Positions 24,858-32,237 of a stretch of 64,000 nucleotides of DNA are shown piece after piece (the first letter of the stretch is position 1; every line of letters starts with the position of its first letter). Source of the stretch: Pseudomonas taiwanensis DSM 21245 (GTDB taxonomy: Bacteria > Pseudomonadota > Gammaproteobacteria > Pseudomonadales > Pseudomonadaceae); the NCBI RefSeq assembly GCF_000425785.1, contig NZ_AUEC01000014.1, positions 1 through 64,000 of the forward strand, given 5' to 3'. The notes below the pieces were generated by a model. It worked only from the letters and a program-made list of their open reading frames with translations, had not been told where the DNA came from and made no database searches. A program made the translations under genes and the position numbers.

Positions 24858-25359
24858 AGCCTGCGCAGGCTTCACCTACCTGGGCGTACTGTTGCTGATT
24901 GCCGTTAGCAGCATGGCCCTGGCCGCTACCGGCACGGTGTGGTCCAGCGCCGCCCAGCGTGAGCGCGAACGGCAGTTGCTGTGGGTCGGTGGCCAATACG
25001 CCCAGGCCCTGCGCAGCTACTACCGGGCGTCTCCTGGCCTGGCCCAGTACCCACAGGAATTGGCCGACCTGCTGCAGGACAACCGCTTCCCCGAAGCCAA
25101 GCGGCACATCCGCAAGCTGTACCCCGACCCAGTGACCGGCACCGCCGACTGGGGCCTGCTGCGCTCGATCGATGGGCGCATCACCGGTGTGTTCAGTCGT
25201 TCGGATGCGACCCCCTTCAAGCGCTCGGGCTTCGACAGCCAATGGTCAGCCTTCGAAGGGCTGGAACATTACAGCGACTGGCAGTTCGTCGCCGAACAGT
25301 CCTTCGGTGAAAGCGCTGGCGGCAGCCGTACCCACGCCGGTGGGGGAGAAGCGCCATGA
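24832..25359 (+). CDS. pseudopilin-like protein lacking Glu5, probable minor/tip subunit
   Basis: A 175-residue protein starting MAASMPNGKACAGFTYLGVL. The hydrophobic helix follows a GFTYLG site, so the +5 residue is glycine, not glutamate, as is allowed in tip pseudopilins of the GspK class. The rest (RERERQLLWVGGQYAQALRS, YPQELADLLQDNRFPEAKRH, DWGLLRSIDGRITGVFSRSD) resembles the 'type II secretory pathway, pseudopilin' proteins often found with atypical systems. Its stop overlaps the csgE start (ATGA), which ties the secretion genes to the curli genes. Confidence 0.75.
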   Translation: MAASMPNGKACAGFTYLGVLLLIAVSSMALAATGTVWSSAAQRERERQLLWVGGQYAQALRSYYRASPGLAQYPQELADLLQDNRFPEAKRHIRKLYPDPVTGTADWGLLRSIDGRITGVFSRSDATPFKRSGFDSQWSAFEGLEHYSDWQFVAEQSFGESAGGSRTHAGGGEAP

Positions 25360-25748
25360 CCCGCCTGGCAGCCGTGTACCTGAGTCTGCTGCTGGCAGGC
25401 CCGCTGGCTCAGGCCGGTGGTGAGGACGAGATGATGGGGTTCATCGTCGATAACACCATCTCGCACATCGGCCACAACTTCTACAACGACTTCACCGACC
25501 GGCTGCGCGCTACCAGCCGCCTGGATTTCAACCTGGTGGTGCGCGAACGCCCGGATGCCCGGTGGGGCAGCCTGGTCACGGTGGAGTACGAACGGGAGGT
25601 GCTGTACCGGCGTTTTCTGCCACCCAATACCACCCAACTCAAAGAAGAGGCCGTCGCGGCCGCCGACCTGGTCAAGCAGCAGATCATCCAACGCAAGTTG
25701 CAACGCCTGCTGCAGGACACCACTGATCTGGAGAGGGATGAGCTATGA
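25356..25748 (+). CDS. csgE: curli assembly protein CsgE
   Basis: A 130-residue exported protein (MTRLAAVYLSLLLAGPLAQA signal). The mature part has the CsgE pattern: FIVDNTISHIGHNFYNDFTD, LVVRERPDARWGSLVTVEYE, and a C-terminal helix with LLQDTTDLERDEL, matching the E. coli protein in order and length. CsgE is the periplasmic adaptor that caps the CsgG pore and confers substrate specificity. It overlaps the upstream pseudopilin-like gene and the downstream csgF gene by 4 bp each. Confidence 0.93.
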   Translation: MTRLAAVYLSLLLAGPLAQAGGEDEMMGFIVDNTISHIGHNFYNDFTDRLRATSRLDFNLVVRERPDARWGSLVTVEYEREVLYRRFLPPNTTQLKEEAVAAADLVKQQIIQRKLQRLLQDTTDLERDEL

Positions 25749-26158
25749 ACACCCATGTTCCCCGTTGCGTCGCCATGTGCCTGGCGGCCTGTGCCTTGGC
25801 CAGCCAGGCCACGGAGCTGGTGTACACCCCGGTCAACCCCGCGTTCGGCGGCAACCCGCTCAACGGCACCTGGCTGTTGAACAATGCCCAGGCCCAGAAC
25901 GACTACGAAGACCCGGACCTCAAGGACCGTAGCAAAGCCTTCGGCGGTACCTCGGCCCTGGAACGCTTCAGCAACCAGTTGGAGTCGCGGATGTTGTCGC
26001 AACTGCTGGACAACATCAGCAACGGCAAGACCGGGAGCATGTCCACCGATTCCTTCCTGATCGACGTGATCGACGACTCGGGTGCCCTGAGCATCAAGGT
26101 CACCGACCGCGCCACGGGAGAGACGTCGATCATCGAGGTCAGCGGCCTGAACCCCTGA
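25745..26158 (+). CDS. csgF: curli assembly protein CsgF
   Basis: A 137-residue exported protein (MNTHVPRCVAMCLAACALAS signal). It carries the conserved mature start TELVYTPVNPAFGGNPLNGT followed by WLLNNAQAQNDYEDP, which is the segment that lines the CsgG exit, and a C-terminal beta region (IDVIDDSGALSIKVTDRATG). CsgF anchors the nucleator at the cell surface. It is translationally coupled to csgE by ATGA. Confidence 0.93.
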   Translation: MNTHVPRCVAMCLAACALASQATELVYTPVNPAFGGNPLNGTWLLNNAQAQNDYEDPDLKDRSKAFGGTSALERFSNQLESRMLSQLLDNISNGKTGSMSTDSFLIDVIDDSGALSIKVTDRATGETSIIEVSGLNP

Positions 26159-26193
26159 GAGGGACAGGTTTTCGATTTTGGGGAGAGCGCATC

Positions 26194-27045
26194 ATGAAAC
26201 GATTTCTGAGCACACTGCTGATTCTCGCCGCCCTGCAAGGCTTGCAAGGTTGCAGCCTGCGCGAGCCGATGCCGGCCGAACAGGACTCCGAGACCCCGAC
26301 CCTGACGCCCAGGGCCTCGACCTACTACGATCTGATCAACATGCCGCGCCCCAAAGGACGGCTGATGGCTGTGGTATACGGCTTCCGTGACCAGACGGGC
26401 CAGTACAAGCCAACCCCGGCCAGTTCGTTCTCCACCAGCGTGACCCAGGGAGCCGCCAGCATGCTGATGGATGCCCTGAATGCCAGTGGTTGGTTCGTGG
26501 TGCTGGAGCGTGAAGGCCTGCAGAACTTGCTGACCGAGCGCAAGATCATTCGCGCCTCGCAGAAAAAGGCGGACGTGCCCGAGAACATCCAGGGTGAGCT
26601 GCCACCGCTGCAGGCTGCCAACCTGATGCTCGAAGGCGGCATCATCGCCTACGACACCAACGTGCGCAGCGGCGGCGAGGGCGCGCGCTACCTGGGCATC
26701 GACATCTCCCGCGAGTACCGGGTCGACCAGGTGACCGTCAACCTGCGGGCGGTGGATGTGCGTACCGGGCAAGTGTTGGCCAATGTGATGACCAGCAAGA
26801 CGATCTATTCGGTCGGGCGCAATGCTGGAGTGTTCAAGTTCATCGAATTCAAGAAGCTGCTCGAGGCAGAGGTGGGGTACACCACCAACGAACCGGCGCA
26901 GTTGTGCGTGTTGTCGGCGATCGAAGCGGCGGTGGGGCACCTGCTGGCGCAAGGGATCGAGCGGCGCTTGTGGCAGGTGGCGGGGGAGGCCGGCAATGGC
27001 AAGGCTGAGGTGGACAAGTACCTGAGCCAGTATCAGCAGCAGTGA
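26194..27045 (+). CDS. csgG: curli secretion channel CsgG
   Basis: A 283-residue lipoprotein with lipobox LQGC. Conserved CsgG regions are present: GRLMAVVYGFRDQTGQYKPT, a hydrophobic-constriction stretch SSFSTSVTQGAASMLMDALN, WFVVLEREGLQNLLTERKII, and the barrel hairpins LMLEGGIIAYDTNVRSGGEG and YRVDQVTVNLRAVDVRTG. CsgG forms the nonameric outer-membrane pore for curlin export. It is the last gene of the secretion operon, 35 bp after csgF. This means a secretin and a CsgG pore are encoded in the same transcript. Confidence 0.94.
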   Translation: MKRFLSTLLILAALQGLQGCSLREPMPAEQDSETPTLTPRASTYYDLINMPRPKGRLMAVVYGFRDQTGQYKPTPASSFSTSVTQGAASMLMDALNASGWFVVLEREGLQNLLTERKIIRASQKKADVPENIQGELPPLQAANLMLEGGIIAYDTNVRSGGEGARYLGIDISREYRVDQVTVNLRAVDVRTGQVLANVMTSKTIYSVGRNAGVFKFIEFKKLLEAEVGYTTNEPAQLCVLSAIEAAVGHLLAQGIERRLWQVAGEAGNGKAEVDKYLSQYQQQ

Positions 27046-27206
27046 GCCGGCATGCAGGCGAGTGCCGTGCACTGCAGCTGTGGAGCGGCCCAAGGCCGCA
27101 CCCACAGGGATGACGCTGACCCTGGCACCGAGCCGGGTGTGTGCCGCTTCATCCAGCAGTGCCAATCCTTCCACAGGTCTGCCAAAGCGGGGTTCGACCA
27201 GCGGCG

Positions 27207-27851
27207 TCAACCCGCCTTGCGCAACGTCAAGTTGATCCGCCGCTCGCCCATTCGCGGATGAACCCCGGGCTTGACCGGCATCACCCCGTGAAACCGCAGC
27301 CGGTCCTCCCCACCCCAGACCATCACATCGCCATGGCTCAGTGGTACCCGTTGGGTCCGATCCGAGCGCAGCAAGCCGCCCAACAGAAACACCGCGGGCA
27401 ATCCCAGTGAAATAGACACGATCGGTTGGCTGAAATCCCGTTCATTCTTGTCCTGGTGCAAGCTCAGCCGGGTGCCGGGCAAATAGTGGTTGACCAGGCA
27501 CGCATCCGGTACGAAACCTTCGAACCCCGCGACCTCGGCTGCGCGCCGGGCGAGGCCTAGTAACACCTGGGGCAGGTCCGGCCAGGGTTCGCCACTTTGC
27601 GGATCGGTCGGGGTATAACGGTACCCCTTCGCATCACTGACCCAACCCAGCGCCCCGCAATTGGTCAGGGCCACCGCCATGTGCTGGCCACCTGGGGTCT
27701 GCATGTGCCTGAAGGGTGCGGCACGCAGCACTGGGCGCAAGGCGTCGAGCAGAGACTCCATCTCGGCCAAGGCGAAGCCGGGCAGCAGCACGGTGTGGAC
27801 GGCCAGGCGTTGCGGCTGGGGACCGAACAGGTCGAGATCGGACTGGATCAT
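27207..27851 (-). CDS. alkB: AlkB-type alkylated-DNA repair dioxygenase
   Basis: A 214-residue Fe(II)/2-oxoglutarate dioxygenase. Iron ligands are H132 and D134 (LHQDKNERDF) and H188 (RFHGVMP); the 2-oxoglutarate arginines are R200/R204 in HPRMGERRINLTLR. The nucleotide-recognition lid (GYRYTPTDPQSGEPWP) is typical of the E. coli AlkB group. It would remove methyl groups from 1-methyladenine and 3-methylcytosine. It sits between the csgEFG end and the curlin operon and looks unrelated to them; no ada gene is adjacent. Confidence 0.93.
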   Translation of the reverse strand: MIQSDLDLFGPQPQRLAVHTVLLPGFALAEMESLLDALRPVLRAAPFRHMQTPGGQHMAVALTNCGALGWVSDAKGYRYTPTDPQSGEPWPDLPQVLLGLARRAAEVAGFEGFVPDACLVNHYLPGTRLSLHQDKNERDFSQPIVSISLGLPAVFLLGGLLRSDRTQRVPLSHGDVMVWGGEDRLRFHGVMPVKPGVHPRMGERRINLTLRKAG

Positions 27852-27904
27852 TACGCTGGTATCGGCGGTTGGGAGTGGTCATTCTAACGCTGCTGGTGCG
27901 GCTG

Positions 27905-27933
27905 GACCATTCGCGGGTAAACGCGCTCCCACA
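27905..27933 (+). repeat. REP element between alkB and the csgA-like gene
   Basis: The stretch contains ATTCGCGGGTAAACGCGCTC followed by CCACA, a near-consensus P. putida REP, upstream of alkB and downstream of the csgA-like stop. Confidence 0.7.
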
Positions 27934-28019
27934 TTTGGGGGGGCGCTGTGTGGGTGGCTTGCAAAAAAGGAACCGCGGCACCAGGGAGAGGAAGCACCGC
28001 GGTTCAAAGGGGGAAGGGG

Positions 28020-29465
28020 TCAGTGTTGGTTCACGGTAGCCGTGTTGCCGCTGCCCAACTGGCTGATGGTGGCGTTCTGGTTAGCGCCACTCTGGTCGAC
28101 GAAGGCCTTGTTGTTCTGACCACCCTGGGTCACGTAGGCCACGTTGTAGGTGTCGGTCTGTTTGATGGTGGCTTCGTTGCCGCTCCCATACAGTTGATAG
28201 GTGTAGCTCTGGTTGCCGGTACCCGACTGGTCGAGGGTGATGGTGTTGGTGTTGCCCTTGGTCTCGCCGTAGGCATAGTTGTCGGTGCCGCGTTGGGACG
28301 CGATCAATACGTTGTCAGTACCGTTTTGCTCGAAGTACAACTCGTTGTACGTGTCGGCCTGGTCGGTCGTCATCGAGTTGTTGGTGCCTTTCTGGTTCAG
28401 GCGGGCCAGGTTGTCCGAGTCGTTCTGGGTGAGATTGACGGTGTTGCCATTGCCGTTCTGGTTGATCTCGGCGCGTTGGCGGGCACCGAACTGGCCGCCG
28501 AGCTTGTCGCCTTTCCAGTTGCTCGCCTGGATCTTGTTGCCGTTACCGTTGGTGGTCACGCTCAGGCTGTGGCTGTCGCCTTCCTGGTAGGTGAAGTGCA
28601 GGTTGTTGTTACCTGTCTGGGAAATGGTGGCGACGGTGTTGGTGGTCTCGAACTGATCCGACCAACTGGCGTTGCCCTTGCCGTTCTGATACAGGTTGGC
28701 CACGTTGCCCTCGCCGAAACTCTGGTCGATATAGCCTTCGTTGAGCTGGCCGCTCTGACTGACGTTGGCCTGGCTGCCGATCTGGTTGTCTTGCCAGACT
28801 TCCACGGAGTTGCCAGTGCCATACTGGTTGATGCCAATGGCACCACCGGTGCCGTCGCGCTGGTCGCCGTAGGCCCAGTTCTCCTTGCCTTCCTGATAGA
28901 TCTGGACGTTGCCGTCGAGGTAGTTCAGGTGCTCGGCGGCCGCATAGTTGTCGGCACCGTCCTGGGTTATCACGCTCTTGTTGTTGGTGCCACCGAACAT
29001 TTGCTCGACGAACGCTTCGTTGCGCTGGCCGGTCTGTCCGGTGATGGCCTGGCTGCCCATCTGCATGTCCTGCCAGATGGTCGAGCGGTTCTCGCTGCCT
29101 TGTTGCACCTGCAGCGTCTGATTGCCTTCGCCGTAGGACTGGCTGGCGAAGGCATCGTTGTAGTTGCCGCCTGCCTGTTGCTGGATCTGGCTGCCGTTCT
29201 CGCCGTATTGCTCACCGTATCCGGCGTTGTACGAGCCGGTGGCGCTCTGTTGAATGTCACTGGTGCTGCCGTCCTGCAGGGCCATGTGATTGTGACCCTT
29301 GCCGCTCTGGTTCTGTGTCGCCGAGGCGAAGGGAGCCAGGGTTTGGCTCACCTCGGCGATGTTCTGGTTACCGTTCTGGGACTGGTTCGAGTTGCTGTCG
29401 TCGGCCATGGCCTGGCCGGCCAGGGCCAGGACGATAGCGGCACTTAAAGGGGCGAGCTTGTACAT
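28020..29465 (-). CDS. csgA: large curlin, CsgA-like major amyloid subunit
   Basis: A 481-residue exported protein (MYKLAPLSAAIVLALAGQAM signal; GGAGG 7 bp before the ATG). The mature part is almost wholly built of roughly twenty imperfect curlin repeats of about 22 residues with the Q-x-G-x-x-N pattern (for example INQNGNGNTVNLTQNDSDN, LDQSGTGNQSYTYQ, ISQLGSGNTATVNQ). It is about three times longer than E. coli CsgA. Many aspartates and glycines interrupt repeats, as with gatekeeper residues that slow aggregation. It should be exported by CsgG and polymerise on the cell surface. Last gene of its operon, 16 bp after the csgB-like gene. Confidence 0.9.
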   Translation of the reverse strand: MYKLAPLSAAIVLALAGQAMADDSNSNQSQNGNQNIAEVSQTLAPFASATQNQSGKGHNHMALQDGSTSDIQQSATGSYNAGYGEQYGENGSQIQQQAGGNYNDAFASQSYGEGNQTLQVQQGSENRSTIWQDMQMGSQAITGQTGQRNEAFVEQMFGGTNNKSVITQDGADNYAAAEHLNYLDGNVQIYQEGKENWAYGDQRDGTGGAIGINQYGTGNSVEVWQDNQIGSQANVSQSGQLNEGYIDQSFGEGNVANLYQNGKGNASWSDQFETTNTVATISQTGNNNLHFTYQEGDSHSLSVTTNGNGNKIQASNWKGDKLGGQFGARQRAEINQNGNGNTVNLTQNDSDNLARLNQKGTNNSMTTDQADTYNELYFEQNGTDNVLIASQRGTDNYAYGETKGNTNTITLDQSGTGNQSYTYQLYGSGNEATIKQTDTYNVAYVTQGGQNNKAFVDQSGANQNATISQLGSGNTATVNQH

Positions 29466-29481
29466 GGTGGTGCCTCCAGGT

Positions 29482-29955
29482 CTATCGATATTGAGTGATC
29501 TGAACATGCTGGCCATTGCCGGCCTGGGTCACGGCGCTGCTGAGTCCCGAGCCGGACTGCTCGATGCTGGCGCTGTTGTTGTTGCCGATCTGCTCGATGG
29601 TCGCGCTGTTGCTGCTGCCGCTCTGGCGGATCGAGGCGCTGTTGCCATATCCCTGTTGGCTAATGCTGGCCATCAGGTCACTGCCTTCCTGCAGGATGAA
29701 CGCCTCCTGCGCACCCCCGCCCTGGACGATGCGGCCCAGCAGGGCCTGGCCGTTCTGGTCGAGGGCGGCGCGGTTGCCCGCGCCTTGCTGCTCGATCACC
29801 GCTACCTGGCCGGCGCCAGCCGGCAGCAGGCGGATGATCACCGGGTCACCCAGGTCGTTGCCGGCCGCCAGGTCAGCGTTGTCCATCAGGTCCTCGGCGC
29901 CGTTGGCCTGGCCGCCAAGGGCCAGGCACAGCAGCAGTAGGTACAGGCGTTTCAT
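29482..29955 (-). CDS. csgB: CsgB-like curlin nucleator
   Basis: A 157-residue exported protein (MKRLYLLLLCLALGGQANG). After a non-repeat N-terminal part (LMDNADLAAGNDLGDPVIIR) come five or six curlin repeats: VAVIEQQGAGNRAALDQNG, ASISQQGYGNSASIRQSG, ATIEQIGNNNSASIEQSG and the C-terminal HVQITQYR. Length and repeat number match CsgB, the surface-bound nucleator of curli. It precedes csgA as in other Pseudomonas. Confidence 0.88.
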   Translation of the reverse strand: MKRLYLLLLCLALGGQANGAEDLMDNADLAAGNDLGDPVIIRLLPAGAGQVAVIEQQGAGNRAALDQNGQALLGRIVQGGGAQEAFILQEGSDLMASISQQGYGNSASIRQSGSSNSATIEQIGNNNSASIEQSGSGLSSAVTQAGNGQHVQITQYR

Positions 29956-29970
29956 GGCGTTCTCCCTGCC

Positions 29971-32205
29971 TTACTGCACCACCACGTTGACGGTGCGCGT
30001 GGTGCCGGGGCTGGTGGTTATCGTCGCCGTCGGGCTGGCCGTCGGCACCGCCGTGGTGCTGTTGCTGACCGACAGACGCCAGCGACCGTTGGCCGGTACT
30101 GTGGCGGTGCCTAGGGTCTGCACGCCGGTGGTGGTGGTCGCCCGGACAGTAACGACATTGCCGGTGGTCACCGATGAGGTACCGCTGAAGTCCCAGTTGT
30201 AACGGTTGTTCGAGCGGGCCGTGACCGTTGCGGTGGTGACCGTGAAAGTCTCCGCAGCCGGCCGTGGCGACACGTTGACCGTGACCGTGCCAGGGGTGGA
30301 TGTAGCGCCGATGGAGTCACGTACCACATAGGTGAAGGTGGCCGGGAAGGCTGTGGTGACGGTGGCGGGTGGGGTATAGGTGACCGTGGCGCCGTCGGTG
30401 GTCACTGTGCCTCTGCCAGCAGCGGGTTGGCTGACACTGGCGACAGTGAGCGGCAAGTTGCCTTCAGGGTCGGTGTCGTTGGCCAATACGTTGATGGTGA
30501 TGGGGACGCCCAGGGTGTTGACGGTGTCGGCCACGGCGGTCGGGGCCTGGTTGGGCGCAACGTTGATGGTGACAGTGGCAGGCTCGGACTTCAGGCCCTT
30601 GGCGTCCATGGCCCGGTAGGTGAAGGTGGCCACCACCGGCTGAGTGGCCCCGGCTGGCGGGGTGTAGGTCACCGAGGTCGTGCCGTTGAGGACTACGCCG
30701 CCCAGGCCCGTACCGGGTTGGGTGAGGTCGCTGAGGGTCAGCGGCACGTTGCCGTCTGGGTCACTGTCGTTGAGCAGCAGGTTGAGGGTGATCGGTACGC
30801 CGACGCTGGTGGCGCCGGTGTCGGCCTGGGCCAGCGGCGGCTGGTTGGCGGCTTCGACCGGGGCATTGCCGACCACCAGCACGGGCTCGACATCACTTCC
30901 GCCGTGGGCGGATTTCACCGTGACGGTGGCTGGTGGCTGCTTGAGGTCGTTGACCGTCAACGTCTGCAGGGTTCCGGACTTGGACATGCGCCCGTAGCCC
31001 TGGGCAACCAGATCGGGAATCACCACTTCGTCGCTGGAACGCGCCTCGATCACCAGGCGTTTGTTGGCCCAGTCATAGCGTGCAGTACTGACGTTGACCA
31101 TATCGGACAGCTTGCTGGACAGGGCCGTGGGTTGGGTCGCCGCTGTGCTGCTGCTGGCGGTGACCACCACTACCGGAGGCGGTGCTGCTTGACTCAGTTG
31201 CTGGGCGAAGAACAGTCCGTTGTTGTCCGCCAACAGGTTGAACTCGCAGGGCGAGGGTGGCGTACCGACCAGTGCCAGGCCATTTCGCATGCACAGGTTG
31301 GCATCGCCTGGCGCTTTGGCGAACACTGCGACGCGCGTGCCGGAGCCGTCGCGCGAGTAGGTGGCGCGTTCCAGGCTCACTGGGGTCTGTGCGCGTTGGT
31401 CCAGCACTTTACCGGAGACGGTGAACTGATTGGTCGTGATGCTGAGGCCGTTCGGTCCTTCGATGAGTATGAAGTTGGTATTGAACGGGCTGCCGAGCAC
31501 AGTCTCGGTCCGGTTCGGATCACCGACGAAGGTTTCGCTGACTCCGGTGTCCGGGTTGACCTCGACGTACGGCCCGGCTGCCCCGCGCAGGAACGGCCCG
31601 ATTGCGCCGTTCAGCGCACCGGTGAAGTTGCCTGGCGCGCCGATGCCGATATCGCGGGTGATGTTGATCGCCCGGCGTCCGGGTGCGGTCACGTTGACCG
31701 TCTCGACGCCATAGGGGTGGGTGATCTTGTAGGTGCCTGCAGTAGGAACCGATACGCGGATGCGGATGCGGGCGAAGCTCTGCTGATCGCCATCGACCGG
31801 GTTTTCGGCGGCGAAGGCCGCCTCGACGCCGGCGACGTAAGCCTCAAGCTCGAAGCCGCTGTTGCCGACTGCCGGGATGGTGGCCTCGGCCAGGAACCAG
31901 AACATCTCTGGCGGCCAGTTATCGGGGAACACCAACGGCAGTGCGTCATCGTAGACACCCGGTTCCGGGAGCAGGGTGCACATATACGAAGGCGCGCCCG
32001 GTGCGCTGGGTACCCGCGAACTGGTGGCCCGCGACTGGCACAACTCCAGGGACAGGCCGTCCGCGTCCTTGTACCACATGGGGTAACCGCCGGTGGCGAA
32101 GGTATAGGGGCCGGGGTCGACTTCGGACAGCGCGGCCCAGGCCGCGCTGCTGATGGTCAGGGTGAAACCAGCGGCGCACAGCGCCCGGCGAGACCAAGTG
32201 TTCAT
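29971..32205 (-). CDS. large exported protein with two cadherin/Ig-like repeats, paralogue of the next gene
   Basis: A 744-residue protein with signal peptide (MNTWSRRALCAAGFTLTISS; AAGGAGG before the ATG). Residues 25-470 form a domain shared with the neighbouring upstream gene: APGAPSYMCTLLPEPG, ITHPYGVE, RRAINITRDIGIGAPGNFTG, GPFLRGAAGPYVE, GSPFNTNFILIEGPNG. Then come two tandem Ig/cadherin-like repeats (PPLAQADTGATSVGVPITLN... NDSDPDGNVPLTLSDLTQPG and NQAPTAVADTVN... NDTDPEGNLPLTVASVSQPA) and a C-terminal beta domain. No sortase or transmembrane anchor is seen. It is likely a surface or matrix adhesin; its place in the curlin operon suggests it is a matrix component or a type II secretion substrate. 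Function not known. Confidence 0.75.
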   Translation of the reverse strand: MNTWSRRALCAAGFTLTISSAAWAALSEVDPGPYTFATGGYPMWYKDADGLSLELCQSRATSSRVPSAPGAPSYMCTLLPEPGVYDDALPLVFPDNWPPEMFWFLAEATIPAVGNSGFELEAYVAGVEAAFAAENPVDGDQQSFARIRIRVSVPTAGTYKITHPYGVETVNVTAPGRRAINITRDIGIGAPGNFTGALNGAIGPFLRGAAGPYVEVNPDTGVSETFVGDPNRTETVLGSPFNTNFILIEGPNGLSITTNQFTVSGKVLDQRAQTPVSLERATYSRDGSGTRVAVFAKAPGDANLCMRNGLALVGTPPSPCEFNLLADNNGLFFAQQLSQAAPPPVVVVTASSSTAATQPTALSSKLSDMVNVSTARYDWANKRLVIEARSSDEVVIPDLVAQGYGRMSKSGTLQTLTVNDLKQPPATVTVKSAHGGSDVEPVLVVGNAPVEAANQPPLAQADTGATSVGVPITLNLLLNDSDPDGNVPLTLSDLTQPGTGLGGVVLNGTTSVTYTPPAGATQPVVATFTYRAMDAKGLKSEPATVTINVAPNQAPTAVADTVNTLGVPITINVLANDTDPEGNLPLTVASVSQPAAGRGTVTTDGATVTYTPPATVTTAFPATFTYVVRDSIGATSTPGTVTVNVSPRPAAETFTVTTATVTARSNNRYNWDFSGTSSVTTGNVVTVRATTTTGVQTLGTATVPANGRWRLSVSNSTTAVPTASPTATITTSPGTTRTVNVVVQ

Positions 32206-32237
32206 GGTGCCTCCTTGAAGGCGAAACCTTTGTCTGT

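Noticed and set aside
27046-27206. Additional gene between csgG and alkB
   Set aside because: Only a REP-like hairpin fragment and short chance frames are seen in this gap of about 160 bp.
27948-29447. 499-codon plus-strand frame with regular repeats opposite the csgA-like gene
   Set aside because: Its periodicity is the mirror of the curlin repeats; the minus-strand frame has a signal peptide, ribosome site and true curlin pattern.
28020-29465. Tandem repeats in csgA as a CRISPR or satellite
   Set aside because: The repeats are coding, imperfect and in phase with a curlin protein pattern; no fixed DNA repeat with unique spacers is present.
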